DNA from: Ustilago trichophora
Lineage: Eukaryota > Basidiomycota > Ustilaginomycetes > Ustilaginales > Ustilaginaceae
Assembly: GCA_900323505.1 (NCBI GenBank)
Contig: OOIN01000043.1
Coordinates: 248,001-312,000 of the forward strand
DNA: 64,000 nt
Direction: 5' to 3'
In this document: one piece after another, positions 19,085 to 28,727 of the stretch
Layout of the letters: every line of letters starts with the position of its first letter
Position numbering within the stretch: position 1 is the first letter of the stretch
The notes under the pieces: generated by a model
What the model was told of the DNA's origin: nothing
Seen by the model: only the letters and a program-made list of their open reading frames with translations
Databases searched by the model: none
Program-made: the position numbers and the translations under genes

Positions 19085-20105
19085 GGAAAAAGAAACGGGA
19101 GCAGAAAGGGTAGAGTGCACTACATCGCCCCTCGTGCCTAAAGTTGACTTTAACTTGGTTGAGTTAGGCTGGAATTGGACAGCAACGCGTTCCGTGCGCG
19201 TCTCTCTGCTGTAACGAGTCTGCGAGATGCGCATTCACACACGCACACACAGATACACATCCAAAGGGCTCAACAAGGAACCGACAATGGTCCAAGGAGA
19301 GGCTCAGACGCTAACGTAGGGAGTAGATTTGAGACGCTCTGAGGTTGATGCAGTTGCAGCAACAGTGAGACGGACAAGTGGGTGAATCGGATCGACTGTA
19401 TAGGAGAAAATCACCTCGTGCGTCGGTTGCAATCGCCTCCTCCACGCTCAAGTGAAAGAAAGAGGAACAAAAAAAAAGTCACCAAAAGCTGGCTGCGCAT
19501 GAAGCGTGCGTGCATGTGTGAACCGTTGTGAGCCAGTGCAGGTGTGATGACAGAGTGAAGTGAGTGAGTGAGGTGAATAAGAGTGTTGCTCTCGATCTTG
19601 AGTCTGCAACTCCGCTCTTTCGGGGGCGCATTTCGCATCTGTCACAATTCGACATCTTCATTCAATCCTCACTCACTCGGCTGACATCCTTGCTCCTCAC
19701 GCTTTGCATCTCATCCGCCATCACCACATCGACTCAGCAGCGCTCCTTTGTCTCTTCACAACATTGCGAATCTTCTTCCGCGCCACTCACCCGAACTGGC
19801 TTATCCGAACGCTCTTTCTAGATTTGATACTACGGATAACGCTCTCTTCTCCACTACGTTCTCACGCTTCGATTATCATCGGAAAGCATCAGCGGCGAAA
19901 CCGAACCTCATCCTTATCGAGGCAAAAGCGGATTGCTGTTCCCATCAACGATTCGCATCGAACCGATCCAGTCGTTCTCTGGGTGTCATAAACACAGCCA
20001 CCTCCTCTTTGCTTGACTACTAGTGGCTCTCGGCAGACCCGATGAGCATCCGAAACTTGCCCGAAAGATCCCCCATGTCACTATAGAAGCAGCAGCGAGG
20101 TCACC
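17690..20105. other. 2.4 kb gene-free interval with poly-A tract
   Basis: No ORF has recognisable protein-like composition. An A tract of about 37 nt broken by single G positions lies at 19048-19084. The last 500 nt before 20106 are pyrimidine-rich and probably the promoter and leader of the next gene. A non-coding RNA cannot be excluded. Confidence 0.4.
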
Positions 20106-23100
20106 ATGCAATCGCTTCCATCGAGCCCTGCGTCAGGCATTAGCTCACCTCGCAGAGCAGAGCTGACAGGTAGACGCAGAACTGTATATGCCAATCGGTC
20201 GCCATCCGACAAACCACCTTCGCCATCTCGCGTTGTCGTCGCCGAAGGAAGCGAGTTTGTTCTCGAACCACTTCCGCATCGAGGTTCATCTTCCTCTGGT
20301 AGACTCTCATCAGCGACCCGACATGTGTCAGCCCCATATTCCTCAGCATCATCGTCATCACAGCTCCAATCCTCTTCGCAGTATCGTGCTGTCTCTACAT
20401 TCATCACGCCGCCTCGCACTAGACCAGCGGATAGGCCGTACCGACCGCCACCCTCCAGTAGTGCCCGATTCTATGAACGTCAACAACAACTCTGGATGCT
20501 CCAACAGCCGAGCCTACTGCCGCCATCACCGGCCGCGTACCAAGTCTCCAGCTCGACACATTCGCAAGCGTCTTCGTCTAGCGCCTGTCCCTCGTCCATA
20601 CACCAGCCCGTCACGGCTTTCGGCTCGCAGCCAGCCCAGCCTGCCTCACCGCCATACAGATCCACTGCCAACAATGAACACACTCCAGCATCAATCAGAT
20701 CGCGGTCCAGCTCCCTCGCTTCTGCTACCTCGCGTTCGAGAGCAACTAGTGTTAGCTCTTTGGCCCCACCCGAGCCCCAGCACACGGATAATCGTAGCCG
20801 TGCGGGAAGCGATGCTGGCAGCTTCACACGAAGCCGCATTTCGAACGGCTATCATTCGCATACCGACGATGATTCAGTCGATAACGATCCATATCAGTCG
20901 TTTTCCGCTATGAGCCCCGGTCTGTCAACAACTTACTCGCACGCCAACGGTGCCCGAACTAGTCCAAGTCTTGCTCAACAACAATCGGCACCGAGATCGG
21001 ATCGACACAATACACAACATACCCCTCAAGCCACCAAGGAGCAGCAGCGCTCGGCATCGGAAGATACACTCGGCGATTCGGGCGATGCTGACTGGGATGC
21101 GGAACTCGGCATATCCGAGGCTGACCACACGGAGCCTCTCCGCTTGCCAATGCTTCAGCAACAGGACCACGTATTGCATTCTTCTCCCTCCGTTGCTGGA
21201 GATGCATCCACGCTCAAACCAAACATCATCAGCAGCAAACTGGTCGTCAGCGCTGTAGCATCCCCGATTCAAGCGGAGTCACACCTTGAAAGCATACAAG
21301 CGGCCGACCTCAAGGGCATTCGTGTGACTTCTTCGGTCAGCGAGAGCTGGGATGACGATTTCCTCTTCCAGAACGAAGAGGATGCGATTGATTCCACACC
21401 TCAGAGCAACGGAATCGCCCAGCAGTTTGGGTCAAGTGAGAGGAATGGTTCAGCCAGTGCATCGAGCTCAAAGATGTTGCATTTACCCGCCAACCACGAC
21501 GAAGACGACGTTGAGAATTGGGACGACGCTTTTTCGTGGAATGCGGATCCTCTGCTCACACCTTCCGCCTCCACAAAATCCTCCCTCCACAACTCCATGC
21601 GGCTTCCCAGCCCTCGGGACCACACACAGGGACATGCTTCACATGGGAATCGAGCTTCATCAAGGGAGCTACCGCTAGATGTTCGGCGACATTTGGATTT
21701 TGGAGGCGGAGGAGTGTCGACCAAAACAAAGAAGCGCTTTTCAAATGCATCCACAGCGAGCGATGCCACCGATTTTTCAGCACGTCTCGCTGCTCAATCT
21801 GATGTTGACTCTTACCATCCGAGAATGTCACAGGACAGCGACGATTACTCTGCTCCAAATTTGCTGTCTTCGAATCAGCGCAATGCTCTTGGCCTTGTCA
21901 GCAGCGGCCCGAAGGGTGGTCACAGCATAGAAGGACGCAGCGACGAGAGTGGTGATGACACAGAGACAGAGATGCCATCAAAAGAAGCCGTCGCTGCCAT
22001 CAAAAGTCGCCCTGCGAGACGCTCGCTTGGTGCAGCTCTGGGCTTTGACACGTCTCGCAAATCGATAGCAAAAACCACGGTGGCAAGCACGCAGTCGCCC
22101 TCGCGTATCGGAGGAAAGAAGAAGGACGCGGCCGATGACTTGGGAGCCAAGACTCACGCAAGAACTCAATCCAAGTCAAAGCTCGGCGCACTGCAACGCT
22201 TGAGCTTCTCACGCTCTCGTGTCGGTGTCGCCAATGCGTCTAGCAGCAGTGTAAACGAGATGCCTGAGGCGGACGAGACCCCTCAGCGGCTGTACACGGA
22301 CAATGTCAACCACAGCCAAGCCTCCTTGCTCAGCCAGATGTCGACCTCCTCCAATCGCTCCAAACGCGGCGTCAGCCCATCAAGCTTGGAAAAGAGCTAC
22401 GCTGCCCTCCGCAGCACAAGCTTTCGTCGATTGCTAGGTCGTGGTGAAAAGAGCACTGTTACATCCTCGAATGGAGACATCTCTCTTGCGACACCGCCTT
22501 CCTCGCCCCCTCGCCGCAGGTCAGATCTGCCTCAACCTCTGGACGCCATGTGTAATCCATCCAGCGAGAGGTCATTGGCGCATGCGTCGAATCAATCCAT
22601 GTCGCCATCCTCTGCCTGGCTCGGATTGCGTCGATCGAGCGAGGCGACACCAACACGCCCAAGAGACCAAAGCGGCCGCAGAGGCAGTGACAGCTTTCAA
22701 CGTGACTCTCCCAGTCAAGTCTCTTGGGCTGTCCCTGGAAGTCCGAGCAAGCCGCCTGCATCTCTGGGAGATGCCATCCGATGGAACGATGTGTCCATGC
22801 TCTCTGGTCAGAGTCGCGTCGATGGACCCAGCCGATCGAGTGGTAAATCATATTCCAAGGAACTCGACGGTCGATCCGGGGGTGTTGGTCATCCTCCATC
22901 TGCTGGTCTTCGACGTGACCTTTCAAGCTCCAACACCTTGCGGGGGGACCTCGGCTACGGTGCCGAAGTTGGACCGACACCGGTTCGGTCAGACCGCAAT
23001 GCATCTGGTGCAGGCCCAGCCGCTCGACAGCTGCAAGCTGCCCAGCGCGAAGGCCATGCTCGTATCCGATCGGACGAAGCCTCTGCCGATGGACCGACGG

Positions 23101-25460
23101 CACCGTATGCTTACCTTGGCGAAAAGATGGACCGAGGCTCTGCGAGCAGGTCGGTCTCTGCCTCTACAGCTCACAGCCACACCAGCGCCGAGTCTCTGTA
23201 CGGCTACCGAATGAGAAAGCAAATCTCAGTGTCAAGCGGACCTGACGCGCACGATTCAGAGACTTCGTACGGTACCAGCGTCGGCAGCTCTCCAGGCCTT
23301 TCAAATCAGTCCTCTTCGGGTTGGCTGTCGTATGGCAAGCGCGGTGGCACTCCATCGATGGACACGAAAGACACTGCTTGGACTGCGTCTGTTGATCTGT
23401 CTGGGCGTCAGGATCCATGGTCAGTGCAGGAAGATCACAGCCGCGCTACTAGTATGCCAGGGTCTCCTCTCTATCTTGAAAAGACACTTGATGGAGCTCC
23501 AGCGGTTGCTCTCCACCCTGCACACAAACAGTCTACCCCCGACACGTCGCTCTCTCCATCACGGTACGCCGCCTCGAATGGTGGGGATTTGCCTGTCATT
23601 GACTCTCCTAACAGACCGTCTCGTGGGGCTGCTTCGCGCAGTGCAGAGCCAAACGTTGCCAAGCAAATGAGTTCCACTGCCGATACAAGCGTGCCTATCC
23701 TGCCTTCGGCGAACCAAACGACATCCTCTGCTGCATCTTCCCAGAAGAGCGCTACTAGGCGTAACAGCCTCAGCGACCTCAAGATTCCTAGCCGCATCAG
23801 CAAGGCCCAATCCGGCATCCGCAACAACATCAGCCTGGTCCGCGACTTCGCCGAAGGCATCGAAGAGCTCAAGACGCTCAAGGCAAGCTATATGGACCAA
23901 AGGATGAAGGCGCCTCTGCATACTTCGGATGTGGAAGAACGGGTCCAGAATTGGCTCGAATGCGCCGACGTGCTGATCGGCTTGGGCGAGGGACGGTCTG
24001 AGTCCGACTCGGCTGCTCGAGTGGACACTGTATCCCACACCCCTCTTTCCACGCGTGTCGACAGTAGGCGCACCACGTTCTCTGATGCGTCGAGCTATGC
24101 GCTCCCGAAGTCTCCATTGGAAGTTACAGCATCTCGTCAGTCATCGGTCTCAGGTGCCAGGAGTGCCAGTGGTACGAGTCAGAGCACCACTTCGACTACA
24201 GATGGTGTACGGAGCGTTGACGTGCAGCGGGAGATTGACATTCTCTCCGCCATCCTCGGTGGCACTAGGATGACGCCCGTCTCTCGTACTGAGAGTAGAT
24301 CTCACGGTCGCTTCCAGTCGGAAACGTATACTAGGGATGAACTTCCACACCGCAACACGGAATACGCATACGTGCCCTCGAAAGCAATGGGTCCGACTTC
24401 TTTGGGTGAAACAAGCGTTGCCTGGTCGAATCTGACCACTCCCATGCGCGACAGCTTTGACAAGACCGGCAAAGATACTGGCCACACTAAGCACTCAGAT
24501 CGGCCCTTTCACACTGCTCCTGTCATCAGTGGCGCCAATACACCGCTTGGCGATGCTGTGCCGCTTTTGGACGGCGTCGATGTTGGTGACGCCAATCGCA
24601 GCGCCAAGCGCCGATTGCGAAGCGCCAGCCGTGCTGGTTTGCAGGGTCTCAGGGAGCTGTTGAAGGTGTTCAAAGGTGCTGCCGGCGACGACAGCGTTGC
24701 TTCTACTAAAGCAACTGGCACGACAGAGGCCGGCGTCTCCAAAGACGACCCGAACGATGAGAGTCGACAATCGCTCGATGCTGGCCCATCCACCCCGCAG
24801 ACATCGAAGCAAAAACGCAAGTCGCTCAATCTCAAACGCCGCTCTTTCCTGCGCTCCAAGACATCCCTCGAAAGCATGCAAGTTAAGAGTCCGGATGTGC
24901 CCTCCGCACAGGAAGCCACTCCGCCCATGCCAACTGCGCCCGAGAACGGTCGATACGCTCTCTCAGGCTCCAAAGTCGACCGCCGCAAGCAAGGACCTTC
25001 ACCTTCCAAATCATCGCTCGATATCACGTGGGAAGCTGGATCCTCAGCAGAACGTTCCCGTGAAGCGAAAGAGACGAAAGCCGCGCGCCGCGTCTCACTT
25101 CAATCTGCGATGAGGGACAAACGACGCTCTGTCGACCTTGCCCCGCCCGTCAAAGCGGCCACCGATGCACAGCCCACCAAAGACAGCTCTGCTCAGCTCC
25201 GTCGACCCAGCCTAGCCGTTCGACCGCAACCACCAGTGAACGCATCCACCGTCTCAGACCCCCGCCGCGCATCCACGTCAGTGGACAGTCTCCACCAGCG
25301 CGCAGCTCCACTGCGTCCACACAGCTCCCAGGAAACGCCGATGGTGCAGAAACTCGCCTTGCGACCAGAAGCCATGCCAGGGTTGCTGGTTTATGTCCAG
25401 GCCACAAAGCAGCATTTGCAGATGGCTATTGATGAACTTGGACCGCCCATCTCACACTAA
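20106..25460 (+). CDS. Large serine-rich protein with acidic-tryptophan motifs; possible Byr4/Bfa1-like cytokinesis regulator
   Basis: Single exon, 1784 residues, most of it Ser/Pro/Arg-rich and probably disordered, with many RxxS-type sites. Three related acidic-tryptophan motifs occur in the first third: ADWDAELGI, ESWDDDFLFQ and ENWDDAFSW. A folded-looking conserved block lies around residues 1220-1300: LKIPSRISKAQSGIRNNISLVRDFAEGIEELK, then DVEERVQNWLECADVLIGLG. The C-terminus ends with a hydrophobic helix (PGLLVYVQATKQHLQMAIDEL). WDDDF motifs plus such a block recall Byr4/Bfa1, the scaffold of the two-part GAP that silences the septation/mitotic-exit GTPase, but I cannot see the complete Byr4 signature. 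Treat the function as tentative; the ORF itself is certain. Confidence 0.7.
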   Translation: MQSLPSSPASGISSPRRAELTGRRRTVYANRSPSDKPPSPSRVVVAEGSEFVLEPLPHRGSSSSGRLSSATRHVSAPYSSASSSSQLQSSSQYRAVSTFITPPRTRPADRPYRPPPSSSARFYERQQQLWMLQQPSLLPPSPAAYQVSSSTHSQASSSSACPSSIHQPVTAFGSQPAQPASPPYRSTANNEHTPASIRSRSSSLASATSRSRATSVSSLAPPEPQHTDNRSRAGSDAGSFTRSRISNGYHSHTDDDSVDNDPYQSFSAMSPGLSTTYSHANGARTSPSLAQQQSAPRSDRHNTQHTPQATKEQQRSASEDTLGDSGDADWDAELGISEADHTEPLRLPMLQQQDHVLHSSPSVAGDASTLKPNIISSKLVVSAVASPIQAESHLESIQAADLKGIRVTSSVSESWDDDFLFQNEEDAIDSTPQSNGIAQQFGSSERNGSASASSSKMLHLPANHDEDDVENWDDAFSWNADPLLTPSASTKSSLHNSMRLPSPRDHTQGHASHGNRASSRELPLDVRRHLDFGGGGVSTKTKKRFSNASTASDATDFSARLAAQSDVDSYHPRMSQDSDDYSAPNLLSSNQRNALGLVSSGPKGGHSIEGRSDESGDDTETEMPSKEAVAAIKSRPARRSLGAALGFDTSRKSIAKTTVASTQSPSRIGGKKKDAADDLGAKTHARTQSKSKLGALQRLSFSRSRVGVANASSSSVNEMPEADETPQRLYTDNVNHSQASLLSQMSTSSNRSKRGVSPSSLEKSYAALRSTSFRRLLGRGEKSTVTSSNGDISLATPPSSPPRRRSDLPQPLDAMCNPSSERSLAHASNQSMSPSSAWLGLRRSSEATPTRPRDQSGRRGSDSFQRDSPSQVSWAVPGSPSKPPASLGDAIRWNDVSMLSGQSRVDGPSRSSGKSYSKELDGRSGGVGHPPSAGLRRDLSSSNTLRGDLGYGAEVGPTPVRSDRNASGAGPAARQLQAAQREGHARIRSDEASADGPTAPYAYLGEKMDRGSASRSVSASTAHSHTSAESLYGYRMRKQISVSSGPDAHDSETSYGTSVGSSPGLSNQSSSGWLSYGKRGGTPSMDTKDTAWTASVDLSGRQDPWSVQEDHSRATSMPGSPLYLEKTLDGAPAVALHPAHKQSTPDTSLSPSRYAASNGGDLPVIDSPNRPSRGAASRSAEPNVAKQMSSTADTSVPILPSANQTTSSAASSQKSATRRNSLSDLKIPSRISKAQSGIRNNISLVRDFAEGIEELKTLKASYMDQRMKAPLHTSDVEERVQNWLECADVLIGLGEGRSESDSAARVDTVSHTPLSTRVDSRRTTFSDASSYALPKSPLEVTASRQSSVSGARSASGTSQSTTSTTDGVRSVDVQREIDILSAILGGTRMTPVSRTESRSHGRFQSETYTRDELPHRNTEYAYVPSKAMGPTSLGETSVAWSNLTTPMRDSFDKTGKDTGHTKHSDRPFHTAPVISGANTPLGDAVPLLDGVDVGDANRSAKRRLRSASRAGLQGLRELLKVFKGAAGDDSVASTKATGTTEAGVSKDDPNDESRQSLDAGPSTPQTSKQKRKSLNLKRRSFLRSKTSLESMQVKSPDVPSAQEATPPMPTAPENGRYALSGSKVDRRKQGPSPSKSSLDITWEAGSSAERSREAKETKAARRVSLQSAMRDKRRSVDLAPPVKAATDAQPTKDSSAQLRRPSLAVRPQPPVNASTVSDPRRASTSVDSLHQRAAPLRPHSSQETPMVQKLALRPEAMPGLLVYVQATKQHLQMAIDELGPPISH

Positions 25461-25892
25461 ATCGAAAGAGGTACAACTTGCATTGCACGCTCCCTGATGA
25501 CATGTGTTTGCTTTGTAGTCCGACGAGCTGTTCGTCCGATGCCAATGCAATCTCCCACTTGAGGTTTGAGCCTGGAAGCACACACTACCGGCTTCCATTG
25601 ACCTTGAGAAGTGCTCTGCCGTACAGTCTGTTAGTCTGCCCATGCACGAGCCGTATTCCAATACACACCTTTTCACATTCCTGACTCTTGGCGGTACTTC
25701 GCACCCTCCTCACCGTTGATGGTGGGGCTTTGCACTGAATACCCACGAGAGCCCATGCAAAGAATCTTTGTCAATCTTGAGGCGACATAAGCCATACAGT
25801 ATAGGATGCTCTGTTCTACTGTCGGTTCGGTCTGTTTTCGCCCAACCACCTTTCCCTCTTACAGTTTCAACCGCACAACGTACTCCGACAGC
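25461..25892. other. Left edge of the effector region
   Basis: 3' region of the large serine-rich gene, then a copy of the effector-promoter dyad at about 25711-25727 (CACCGTTGATGGTGGGG), which places the boundary of the duplicated material upstream of the decayed copy. Confidence 0.5.
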
Positions 25893-26366
25893 ATTAAGCT
25901 TCTCTTTCTGCCCTTATCTCAACAGCAGCCTTTATGGGCACGGTCAGTGTCTTTCTTGAGAGAGCCTATGCGGAGCTAACCCGACTCCTCCCGGGGTGCC
26001 CATTGGGCTTGCTTTGTGATGACTGAGCAAGACCTCAAGACCTTCTCAATTCAAGCAGGAAATGGGAAGTACACGTAAGACTCGAATGCCAAACAGCATA
26101 AGCATTCACACTCTTCATTACTCTAAACATAGCAAGCAACTAGGTCAGATGCTGACCCGTCGTCCTACTGCGATTCCTCTACGCCAGAATTTGCCATTCG
26201 GTTAAAGAACCCCGACGACGACTTTGTGTACACGATTGGGAGGAGAAAGGTCACTATAAACTTCGATGCCAGAGAAGGCTGTGTCGATGTCAGCGGTGAC
26301 ACACAGGCACCAGCAGACAGTCAGTTTGTCTGTTCCGGGAAGCCGTTGATCAATGTTTTACCGTAA
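25893..26366 (+). pseudogene. Decayed Mig1-like effector copy
   Basis: A fourth, broken member of the neighbouring family. At 25893 the expected start codon is ATT instead of ATG, followed by nucleotides closely matching the signal-peptide coding region of the intact copies but with a 1-nt loss. Near 25990 the cysteine region (Leu-Cys-Gly-Ala-Asn-Pro) and the following His-Trp-Ala-Cys-Phe are in different frames because of an extra nucleotide in a G run. A GTAAG donor remains near 26075 and an AG acceptor at 26186-26187. Exon 2 (26188-26366) is still open, keeping FAIRLKNP, EGCVDVSGD and the last cysteine before a TAA. The lesions are in exon 1, so no intact secreted protein can be made by simple translation. 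Confidence 0.75.
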
Positions 26367-26625
26367 CGCATCTATACTCGAGTTGGTCCTGGTCGAGGTG
26401 AGCGATCCAACTTTGACAGCTTCTGACGAATTTTGCTGGGCGAAAGGGATTTACTGTCACTCACAATGTATGCTTAGAATCACCTGGCGCTTCATTTGAC
26501 CAATGAGTCATCCTTGTTGGTTTGCCTGTACAAGGTCGTATTCCAATACAACCCTTCCAGACTCGTACGTGCTCGGGTCAATTATTTGGAAGAGAGTGGC
26601 CCGGCGAGCATATTTCTTGCCTGTC

Positions 26626-26838
26626 GCCACTGTCAACGGTGGAAACTCTTGTTGGTGCTTCCCAGGCCCGCTGTCAACGGCGGCAACGCTCGCTGACACT
26701 TCCCACCAGGCCCGCCATCGATGGTGGTGCTTCCCAGGCCCGCTATCGAGGGAGGAAACCTTTTTCTCAGGCCCGCTGTCAACGGCGGCAACGCTCGCTG
26801 TCACTTCCCACCAGGCCCGCCATCGATGGTAGCACTTC
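26626..26838. repeat. Promoter repeat array upstream of effector 1 (dyad elements, 105-bp tandem unit)
   Basis: Six copies of a 16-17 bp imperfect dyad of form CC(A/G)CYRTYRAYGGYGG at about 26627-26642, 26667-26683, 26711-26727, 26739-26755, 26772-26788 and 26816-26832. The block starting at 26663 is repeated almost exactly from 26768 (period 105 bp, second copy ending near 26838). Related elements lie upstream of the other family members. No protein is encoded; open frames here come from the repeat period. Confidence 0.75.
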
Positions 26839-26915
26839 GCACCATAACGTTATGCCCATATAAGCCTACACACGTTCTCATTTTCTTTCAATTGTGGTTC
26901 TGAGTCGACACAAGA

Positions 26916-26923
26916 CATATAAG
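26916..26923 (+). promoter_or_regulatory. TATA box of effector 1
   Basis: CATATAAG, 93 nt upstream of the start codon; the same ACATATAAGGAG context is found before effector 3. Confidence 0.65.
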
Positions 26924-27008
26924 GAGGGGGACATTCGAGCGCTCCTCTTCCTTCACCCCATCACTTTCAGCGTTTTGAACATCAAACTCAGCAACGTACT
27001 TTAAAAAC

Positions 27009-27460
27009 ATGAAAGTTCTCTTCTTCTCCCTTGCTCTTACCACAGCCTTTCTGGGCATGGTTCGTGGATACATTACTTTCAACAGCCTTTGTGGAGACGC
27101 CCCAACTGCTCCTGCGGGTACCCATTGGGCTTGCTTCCAGTTAACTGGGCCAAGCCCCCTAGACGCAACCGGTCCTGGAAAGTACACCCGAGAAGGGGTT
27201 ACCAGTAAGCATTCTTCCACGTCCATGCTTCGAACATAACAGATTCTGACCCGTCAATCTTCTGTGTCTGTGCTTCCTGTACAATAGATGTTGCCGTTTG
27301 GCTGGAGAAACCCACAGACTGGGTGACTTTGAACCTTGGAGACAGAACAGTCCATGTAACCTACAAAACACAGGATGGCTGCGTCTCAATCGTCGGAGGC
27401 ATAAGGGTGCCAGGGTCCAAGGGAGTGGCCTGTAAAGGCGTTCCGTTGTACAGTATCTGA
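27009..27460 (+). CDS. Small secreted cysteine protein, Mig1-like effector candidate 1
   Basis: Exon 1 is 27009-27204 and exon 2 is 27288-27460; the intron of 83 nt has donor GTAAGC and acceptor ATAG, phase 1. The product is 122 residues. A signal peptide (MKVLFFSLALTTAFLGMVRG, cleavage near residue 20) is followed by a mature chain with four cysteines: SLCGDAP, HWACFQL, DGCVSI and VACKG, enough for two disulfides. There is no membrane segment after the signal. It shares gene structure and cysteine pattern with the next two genes. The short size, secretion, introns, clustering and promoter repeats fit the Mig1-type plant-induced genes of smut fungi; that family name is an inference from memory of such proteins. 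Molecular function unknown. Confidence 0.85.
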
Positions 27461-28249
27461 TGGGCTTCCATCCCGGCTTCGAGGTCGTGTTGGTGGGACC
27501 CCTCACATATCTTTGCACGACTGCTTCTCGTGCGGCAGGGCGAGGGCGTCTGGGCAAGCAGAGCTCGCCTCCCACCTTTCATATGTCTTGTTTCATGTAT
27601 CTAGGTTTCTTCTCTTCCTCCATCATCTTTCTTGTCGTCGCTAGGCTGGTCATCGCCTAGAGCACGTGTTTCCCCTCCCTGTATTCCCTCCCTTATGCTG
27701 CTCGCCCTTGCGCTCGTCCAGCCCCCTCTCCGGCGGGCAGGGAGCCTCACCGAGCTCTTTGGTCTCGCCACAGGCCTCAGCCGCAATCAAATCGTTCTCA
27801 CATGCATGCAGCGAGTGATGCTCAGCCGGGATGCTATACCGTCGGCTACCAGACTGATAGTGCACGAGTCATATTCAATCAACTCTGTTCAAACATATTG
27901 CTGAAGGAGTCTGTAAGAATCTTTCTTGCTTGTCAACGTCGCCACTGTCAACCGTGGGGAGTGCCACCATTCACAACGCAGAAATTTTGGTGGTCCTCCC
28001 CATTGTTGTTGGTGGTACTTTTCATCGTGCCTGCCGTTGACGGTGGGGCTACCCTGCTGTAAAGCCCTAAAGATTGAGCAGATGTTGCCTCCTCGATTGT
28101 TTTGCACTCGAACACCAGAAGTTATATAAGATACCTCTCTTCGAAATTTCCTTTTTCGCTCGTTCCGTCCATCTTTGCTTATTACTCGTCTTTCTCCGCT
28201 TGAGACTCCTCCACCTCTTACCATACCAATCGTACCAACGTGTCTAGAC
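27461..28249 (+). promoter_or_regulatory. Effector 1 3' flank and effector 2 promoter
   Basis: The 3' flank of effector 1 (about 27530-27801) resembles that of effector 3 (about 30260-30515). Dyad elements occur at about 27941-27959 (CCACTGTCAACCGTGG), 27999-28018 and 28030-28050 (GCCGTTGACGGTGGGG). A TATA box, GTTATATAAG, is at 28121-28130, about 120-130 nt before the effector 2 start. Confidence 0.65.
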
Positions 28250-28727
28250 ATGAAGCTTCTCTTCTTCGCCCTCATCTCTGCAGTAGCCTTTTTGGGCACG
28301 GCTCATGGACAAGACGAGCCTGCTCCGACCTTCGATTTTGAAACCCTCTGTGGGCAGGAACCTACTGCACCCGTGGGCACTCGATGGGCTTGCTTTGAAT
28401 TGAGTGAGCCGGACATCGTGCCCACACAAGAAAATGGGGTGCTCATCCAAAAGCCGGGAGATTCTCATCGTAAGTATCCATCGTGACATAGGCTTGACGT
28501 AGCAACCACCTGAGTACTGACAAATTCCACATGAACGTCCTTTATGCACATCAGATTATGCCGTGTGGCTCAAGAGGCCCAGGTCCATCTTCGTCTTCAA
28601 GAGTAAGACCAAAATAGTCACTGTAGAGCCTGCTGCTCTAGATGGCTGTGTCTCGGTCAGCGGAGATATAAAGGTGAAAGGACGCAGACAGCAGGTTTGT
28701 AACGGCCAGCCATTGATCCATGTCTGA
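28250..28727 (+). CDS. Small secreted cysteine protein, Mig1-like effector candidate 2
   Basis: Exon 1 is 28250-28469 and exon 2 is 28555-28727, with an 85-nt phase-1 intron (donor GTAAGT, acceptor TCAG). The product is 130 residues. Signal peptide MKLLFFALISAVAFLGTAHG, then a mature chain with four cysteines in the family pattern: TLCGQEP, RWACFEL, DGCVSVSGD and QVCNG. Exon 2 has exactly the same length (173 nt) as in effector 1. An in-frame ATG at 28175 upstream would destroy the signal peptide, so I start at 28250. The mature protein is acidic in its exon 1 part and basic in its exon 2 part. Function unknown; secreted, probably plant-induced by context. Confidence 0.85.

Noticed and set aside
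26522..26863. 113-codon frame in the effector 1 promoter
   Set aside because: It arises from the 105-bp repeat period and dyads; no signal peptide or cysteine pattern of the family.
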